A stretch of 64,000 bases of DNA from Alligator mississippiensis (taxonomy: Eukaryota > Chordata > Crocodylia > Alligatoridae), in NCBI RefSeq assembly GCF_030867095.1, contig NC_081831.1, positions 69,702,716 through 69,766,715 on the forward strand, given 5' to 3'. The notes beneath the pieces were generated by a model. The model did no database searches. It was not told where the DNA came from and worked only from the letters and a program-made list of their open reading frames with translations. Each line of letters begins with the position of its first letter. Position 1 is the stretch's first letter. The translations under genes were made by a program, and so were the position numbers. This document shows, piece after piece, positions 57,601-64,000 of this stretch.

Positions 57601-58400
57601 GACAGCTAGGTGGGCAGGGATGAGAAGAGGAGTGCAGCAGCACTCCAGAGCTCTGGGAGCAGTGGCCACCCCACCCGAGGTGGGAAGCAGCTCCCTGGTC
57701 CCCGCAGCCACTTAGAAGGATAGCTCCACCTGAGGGGCACCAGTGGAGGGGTGTCTCTCAGGTCCTTGACAGCCAGGGCCTCCCAGCCCTCTGGACAGTG
57801 CGCGGTCAGCGACAGGGCCCCGGGGGTACCTCCGTGCACCTTGCCCCGAGCATGCTACCTCTTCCTGTGTTCCCAGAGCTCCTGCTAGGCCCAGCCCGTG
57901 TGTGCTCAGGGCAGGGTGCACAGGGGTACCCTTGGGGGCCAGCTGCTGACCCTACACTGCCCAGGGGGGTGGAAGGCTGTGGCTACTGATGCCTGCCAGG
58001 CAGGGCTTGCCCCTATGGAGCCACAGGGAGCTGCTTCCTACCCCAGGCAGGGTGGCCACTGCTTCTCCCCTTGTTCCCAGAGCTCCTGCCTGGCTTAGGC
58101 CCCTGTGTGATCAGGGTAAGGGGCAAACTACCCGTAAGCCCTAATCACATGGGGTTGGGCTGGGCTGGGCTTGCTGGGAGTTTCGTGCCCTGTCCCAGGT
58201 GGGACGTGGGCAGAGTGAGAAGCCAGCAGCACTGGGTTTCTGGCTGCCAACAGCCCTATCGGCACAGCCCCACCTCCTGCAGTGGCTGCCTGAGCTGCTG
58301 ACAGGGGAGCAGTGCACGGGCAGTGCAGCCAGGGCTCCCCCAGACCCCTCTGCTGCAGCCGCCATGCATGCGTACGCGCACACCATACAGCATTCACTGC
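57601..58400. repeat. GC-rich repeat cluster with inverted and direct units
   Basis: An ~800-bp GC-rich island in AT-rich DNA. The left arm 57,648-57,840 and the right arm 57,915-58,086 are imperfect inverted copies. For example, CAGTGGCCACCCCACCC..GGGAAGCAGCTCCCTG pairs with CAGGGAGCTGCTTCC..GGGTGGCCACTG, and GGTACCTCCGTGCACC pairs with GGTGCACAGGGGTACC. A 74-nt spacer separates them. A direct repeat of TTCCCAGAGCTCCTGC at 57,869 and 58,074 implies a ~205-bp unit. Overlapping frames on both strands are a by-product of the composition. It is probably a MITE or satellite-like core. Confidence 0.75.
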
Positions 58401-61400
58401 CCCAGACTTCCTTATCCCCTTCCCAGATTTGCTTGGGTTTTTTTTACTTCTCCTTTTCTATACGTTTTGATTACTGACAGAAATATTTTTCTGCAGTCTG
58501 AATGATAGGTGAAATCAATGTTTATTGATAAAGTTTGAATCCTGCAAGCTTACGTATAGGTCACTATTTTGAGCAACATTTTCCCTGAATGCATATACTG
58601 ATTAGTTGCCAATTTTTTGTTCTAATGCTAGAAAGTGCTTGATACCTTCTACCAGAGGTCATCAGTTTGTAAGTCGGCATAGATGCACACATTTCCCACT
58701 TTCATGCTCTAAAGACCAGCTGTGGTGGATAGAGGGGCTATGGAACAAAGGGCTATGGAGGCACAGGTAGTGCAGTCAGTCTGCCTCTCTATCCCTTAAG
58801 TTTTGCCTGTTTGAACTTTTTTTTTTTTTAACTGAAAAGTCGCTTAGTGTCCCATCACCTGGTTAAATTATATCATCTGATGTGGTTACATAGCAGGTGA
58901 GGTCTTCTTTAAAACTAACAGCATGGAAGAACTATGTTTTTTTTAAATTTTATATAAATCTGTATTGTTTTAAGGAATTTTGATTTTTTTTTTTTTTTTT
59001 TTTTTTTTGAACTGCTGGCTAGGAACTAGCAGGTTGGGGATTAAGTTTATTTCCTCTTAACCCTGGTCAAGGGATTATTCATTAATATTGTACAAATGCT
59101 TGGGAGCTATGAAATATTTATATTTATAAATCAAAAGATGCAGATATCTGGGGGGAGACATCGCATGTTAAAACATTTTGGCGTTGGTAGGCAAGTAAAG
59201 AACTGCATGTACTCAATTGAAAGAGGCAAATTTCTAGTGACCCATTGTGTTCGTATAAAGCTGTCACAACTTTGACGATTCAATTTTCTGTAGATGGAGT
59301 ACAAGCTATCTCTGCCTGATCACTTGTATTTCATGTAATCTTTGTCTCAATGCATTTTTTTTTTTCTGTGCTCAGGTGAATAAACTGGAAAGATCAATTT
59401 GAGGTCTTAACTTACTGCTTATCAAACCCCCAAACCATTCAACAAGCCAAAAGTAACAGCTCTTATATTGCAAGGACTGATGCTTTGTTTCCACCAGTGA
59501 AGGTAGATGCATCAGTATCATTCACTGGGGAAAACTGACAAATTCTTAATTTTTTGTCTACATACTATTTCTGTATGATAGATGACCAAGAGGGAGGAAG
59601 GAACAAAGCAGTCTTTTCTACATGTTTCTGATTAGTATTCTCTGTTAGTAAAGTATGCTAAATTATGTGCTGTATATTTAAGTCAGAAGAACAAAAATAC
59701 AGAAATTTGTCTCTGTACCATTTCCTTTTTTAACTGCAACTGTTCATTGAAGGACTTTTTGTTAAATTTAACATTCCAAACAGTGTACAAAGTACAGAGT
59801 TGGCACTGGGACAATTTAATTGTGCGCCATTGATTTCAATTGCTAAATCTACAGCTCCAAGCTCCAAGCAAAATCTCCTGTCCCCAAATTTCAGAGGTAA
59901 TCAGAAACTAAACCTGAATATGAATGTTGTTGCTGGTTCAAAGCCCCATAGTATATCCCAGCATCCTTGAATTTTTTTTTAGGTAGATTTTCTAAATCCA
60001 GACATTTGGTCTTGCAGCTCAGGCTCACCTCTAACCATTATTTCTTTTGTTTAATTATTATTTACATAATGTGATTGGTATTTTCAACACAAGTGCAGAT
60101 CCAAAGTCACCTCCCTGGGGAACTTAGTCAGTCTGAATGAAAAGCCTAGAATAATGAAGAATGACAACAGACCATAAGGGTAGAAAGAGAGCTAGACAGA
60201 AACAGGGGAAGGGGATTGAAGTGGGCACAGTTCCAGGAATAACACTTATTATTTCTCTCCTTCCATTCTGTCTTTCAAATGGCTTTCTTTTTTTTCCCAC
60301 TATTATTCTTTGCAGCAGGCTCAAAAAAAACACATACTCAAAGGTGAAGATTTAGAGTTTCATTGTCATTTTTACAATACATTGCAAATAAAATCAGAAG
60401 GCAACCAAGTGGCACTGTGCTGGCACTTGAAAGATTTCTCTGTCCGCCTCCCTCTCCCTCTTGCTGGCAGTTCTGTTTGTACTCTGATTTGCCTTCCTGC
60501 TCCCCAATGTGCTTCATGGTTGGACTTAGCACCTGTGGCCACTCTGCCTGTGCTTTGACGGCTGCCAGACACGGATGCCAATTTTGTAAATGTGTGTGGG
60601 TTTTTCTTCCCCCAGCACTGTCATCTGAGTTAGCGGATAGCTTACAGACAGACTTCTTCACCGTGCCGTTGTGTGCTACTAGTGATTTTGGGAGTGGAGG
60701 ATATGACAGAGGTTGGTCACCTGTCAGGGTGCTGCTGGATGGGTTTGCTCTTCTCAACTTCAATTATTTTAGGTTTGCTACTGGCAAGGAATTTTGCTTT
60801 CTAGTATGTGCCTTTCAGAGATCAGGCTTTTTGACTCCAATATGTAAAGGTTTTAAATATGACTTTAGATTATCATCTCCTCTGGGCAAGGAACATTTCA
60901 TCTTTTGATTCCTGTACAGTTTCAGGCAGGCTCTCTTGCATGTAACAAATTGGGAACACTTGTAGTAATAGGCTGACCATGCTGCCTTGGCTGCTGTAGC
61001 TAAAGATGTGTCACCACATACATTTTGTTGCCTACTTCCAGGTTTTTGAAATTCAGCTAGCCTATCCTTTTGGCATGTTAGGCAGTTTCTCACCCTTTGC
61101 TAATAGCATAACCTGGGGGAAGGAGAATGGATTGCTGCCCAAGGCTAGTGCCCTGAGGGGGCCCTAGAACAGTAGCCCACAGGGAGCCCACCCACTCTGC
61201 TGACACCTTGGCCCTGTTCAGGGAGCTTGAGTTGAGGGGGATACAGCCCATGCCGTTGCCACAGCTGCAGGTGGCAGCCCCCTTCCTCCACCCCCCTCAC
61301 TCCCCTAGGGTGTCAAAACTTCAAGTTTGATGTCTCTAAATATAGAACACAAAAGACTAGATTGTCTTCCTCTCCAAGGAAAAGAGTGACTCCTGGTCTT

Positions 61401-61920
61401 CCTAACGGTCTTTCTGCTGCTCCCCTCCCTTGCCAAAGATGTTCAACCAGCACAGCTTGTGTTCCATGGCATAGCAGTCTATATAGTCAGTTCAGTCCCT
61501 TGAAGCAGTGTGAGCTCTGCACTAAATGGGAAGGTATTAAAGGAGCTGTGGGCAAAATGGCATCTCCTCTCTCCCTTCCTGCCTTACCAAGGCATGCAGG
61601 ATCTGAAGGAGTTCAAAAGGTCAGCAAACGTAGCTCTATGCCTGGTCCTCTAGAGAGGCCTGACTGAAGGCAAATCCTGCTCACCCAGCTACAAACTGAG
61701 CACCCTGCCAGAAAGGTGGCTGGCTCTGAAGGTTTATCTCGGGTCGCTTTCTCGTGAATGACTAGAAGTCATTGAGCTGGAATACAGCTTGCCCAAGACC
61801 CTGTTTGTGACTGCTTGTTTGGGGTGGGGTCCTCCCTGAGTTGCAGGGGAACTCCACTTCCAGCAGGAGTTTCTGCTGGCAGGGTTGGTGTGCTGAATTC
61901 CTCAGTGTGGTTAATGAGAA
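58401..61920. other. No gene recognised; contains long poly-T
   Basis: AT-rich DNA with T25 at 58,984-59,008. A 181-codon frame at 60,363-60,908 is contradicted by a 141-codon frame on the other strand and has no domain. The patch 61,090-61,310 is GC-richer and may be repeat-derived. Confidence 0.55.
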
Positions 61921-61928
61921 GTGGTGTG

Positions 61929-62678
61929 TAGAGCTGTGTGAAGCTTCAGGTGTTGATTCGAGTCAGAGGAGATTCAGCCCGATTTGGCAGCTGAATTTCC
62001 AAATTCGAATTTAATTGGGAGACCAATAAAAAGGTCTAAATCAATTTTTGGAAAAGATTCAGAGAGCTTCAGAGATTCAGGCAGTCCCTGCTCGCCACCA
62101 CAGGGAGCTGCACCCAGTCTCTGTGCTCGTAAGTAGAGGGTTGGGGTGGGTGGCTGGAGGAGGGTGGAGGGGACCATAGGGAGACCCCCACCAACCCCCA
62201 GCCCTGCTCCCACTCTCCCAACCCCATCAATGGCTGCCCCACCTGGCTCCAGTGTTCTGGCACCTTAAAAAAACAAACAAACAAAAAAAAAGCCCATCAC
62301 TCACTTGCAGTGGCTGTTGGGGCTTCTGGAGGCTCATGGCAGAGTCTCCCCCCCACCCCCCAATGCAGTGTGGGGCAGTAGGGGGCAGCTGGGATTGCCC
62401 CATGCATGGCAGGAGCCAGTTAGTGCAGGACTTTAAAAAAAAAAAAATGTCAGAACTCTGGGGCTGGGCATGGCAGCCATTGACTGGGCTGGGAGAGCAG
62501 GTGGGGGTGGGGCCTGTTTGATTTGGAGACTAGGTCGATTCAGCGGCGGCAGACTCTCTGAATCAGATTAGGCCAAATCAATTTGGAGTAGTGATTTGGA
62601 TCACCAAATCAAATTTGGATTCGGCTGATTCGGGGGACAGTGATTCGAAGTGAATGCTAACCGCTCCACACCGGCCTA
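61929..62678. mobile_element. hAT-like non-autonomous element, same family as 40,416
   Basis: The left end TAGAGCTGTGTGAAGCTTCA continues GGTGTTGATTCGAG, paralleling the 40,416 element. The reverse complement of the right end is TAGGCCGGTGTGGAGCGG. Flanks GTGGTGTG (61,921-61,928) and CTGGTGTG (62,679-62,686) match at seven of eight positions. The arms are AT-rich with GATTCRG motifs and the core is GC-rich. There is no coding capacity. Confidence 0.88.
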
Positions 62679-62686
62679 CTGGTGTG

Positions 62687-64000
62687 TCACCTCTCATGGC
62701 ATAACTTTAGTGAAATTAAGCCTTTGATGTTTTTCCTACCTACATATTTTGCTTACCATACTAACAAAACTGGTGTTACAAACTTCACTGGGACTGCCTT
62801 TTTTTTAGGGGGAGAGACCTGTTCAGTGGCTTTGTACAATAAATCTAGACCCTTCTATCACAGAGGGGACTCTGAAAACAAAGCTGGTTTCAGGAATACA
62901 TTATTTCTTGCATGCTGCTGAATACACAAGCTGAGTGTTTACAGCTCTCCTGACCCTATGGACGAGGAGCACACGTCCTGTAGGCAATGTAATGTTATGG
63001 TGCATAACACCAATTTAATATAGGGTGCAGACAGAAGTGCAGCTCTCTACTGTAACTGAGAATGCTTGGCAGGAAGCATTCTGAGCTGCGATGATCTCCT
63101 GGACAAAGATAAGTTCATTGGTGGTTCCAGAGGGAGGCGAATCTAGCTGCTGGCCTGCAGCTGGTTTACCCTAGCAATGGCCACTCCTCCCTGCCCGGCT
63201 GCAAAGTTTTCAGAATGGGAGGAGGGGAAAGCAGAGAGTGCTTATTCTAGGGGTTCCCCAGTCAGTGTTGGAGTGTGAGGCTGGATGAATTAGAGCCCTG
63301 AAACCTTAGTGGGGTTCCAATACACCCATCCCACCCTCCAGCAGGGGCTGAAACCCCCCCCAACAAAATTCCCTCCACTGTCTTTCCCCCTTTCCTTTCT
63401 GAAAACAGTGACAGGGTGGGAGGTAGAACAGACAGAAGTTACAGAAGACACTCATGTCTTCATCTGACCCCTCATGCAATGAGGAATCGGATTTCTACCC
63501 GATCAGCCATTTTTGAAGCTGTCAGCAGCCATGCACTTGTTTTGTCATGACTAGACTGCTTTTTGTGGCCAAATCAGACAAAAACTGTCACTTCTTTCTG
63601 CACCCATATAGTCTTTAAAGTACTTCAGCAAGGTTCTATATAGAGACAAGCTGTTGAAAGTAGCAAAGTTTATTCTGTGCTACAGTCAGTCCTTTCTTTA
63701 TGACAGACAGATGATTACCTAAATACTGATTGTTACCACCTCTGTTCCAGGACAGATACTCATGTGTGTAGTAAGCAAATAATGTATTGTTGGCAGGGGT
63801 TTCTGGGAGAGGTAGCACCTCCAGAGAAAAAATACTTCATGCTTGCCTGAGTGACTCTTCCTCTGTTGGTCCTCACCAGCACTCGCCTCTCACTTGTGGC
63901 TCTAGGTAGCTGTCTGCATGCGACAGCGGCCACACCCCGGTAAACCACCTCAATGGGTGGGCCGAACCAGGTGAGGATACCCAGTTGGTCTTAGATCTCT
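62687..64000. other. No gene recognised
   Basis: Short frames on both strands without domains. The last ~250 bases have more CpGs but no recognisable signal, and the sequence runs off the window. Confidence 0.55.

Noticed and set aside
60363-60908. 181-codon open frame on the plus strand
   Set aside because: A 141-codon frame runs on the opposite strand over the same bases, and the product has no recognisable domain or signal.
1-64000. CRISPR arrays, bacterial operons or phage genes
   Set aside because: No regularly spaced direct repeats with unique spacers, no ribosome-binding sites and no dense coding are present. Repeat content is that of a vertebrate genome.

Overview
This window looks like non-coding DNA from a large vertebrate genome, most likely a crocodilian and otherwise a turtle or bird relative. 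The sequence evidence is several CR1 LINE copies with the archosaur/turtle-type 3' end (a GGTCGGACT / GAGGTCCCTTCC block followed by repeats of ATCTATGA), an RTE-type LINE, many small hAT-like elements with 8-bp target duplications, and an LTR retroelement. I recognise no cellular protein-coding exon, rRNA or tRNA gene. The species assignment is inference from repeat content only.

Layout. 1-8.8 kb is mostly featureless AT-rich DNA with hAT and MITE remnants. 8.8-11.9 kb is a three-level nest: an RTE LINE (+) split by a CR1 (-), which is itself split by a short CR1 3' end (+). 13.8-16.3 kb holds a MITE with a hAT inserted in it, then a GC-rich LTR-like block. 19.4-23.6 kb carries two plus-strand CR1 copies. 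The first is split by a hAT-like MITE containing a perfect 26-bp inverted repeat. The second keeps about 300 uninterrupted codons of reverse transcriptase. 25.7-28.7 kb is an LTR-flanked element with no visible protease, reverse transcriptase or integrase. Its interior encodes a coiled-coil segment and an RNA-recognition-motif (RRM)-like domain; this is the most unusual object in the window.

30-41.4 kb contains a hairpin repeat, a ~210-bp segment present twice 2.4 kb apart, further MITEs and a 983-bp hAT-like element with a perfect 8-bp target duplication. 41-64 kb is mainly unique AT-rich DNA. Exceptions are an unexplained 229-codon open frame at 43 kb, hAT elements at 50.4 and 61.9 kb, a tRNA-derived SINE remnant at 52.3 kb and a GC-rich inverted-repeat cluster at 57.6-58.1 kb.

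The elements do not work together as a pathway. They record successive insertions, and where one interrupts another their relative order can be read directly. Stretches of unique sequence, notably 33.4-35.0 and 51.8-52.2 kb, could hold conserved regulatory DNA, but cross-species alignment would be needed to show it.
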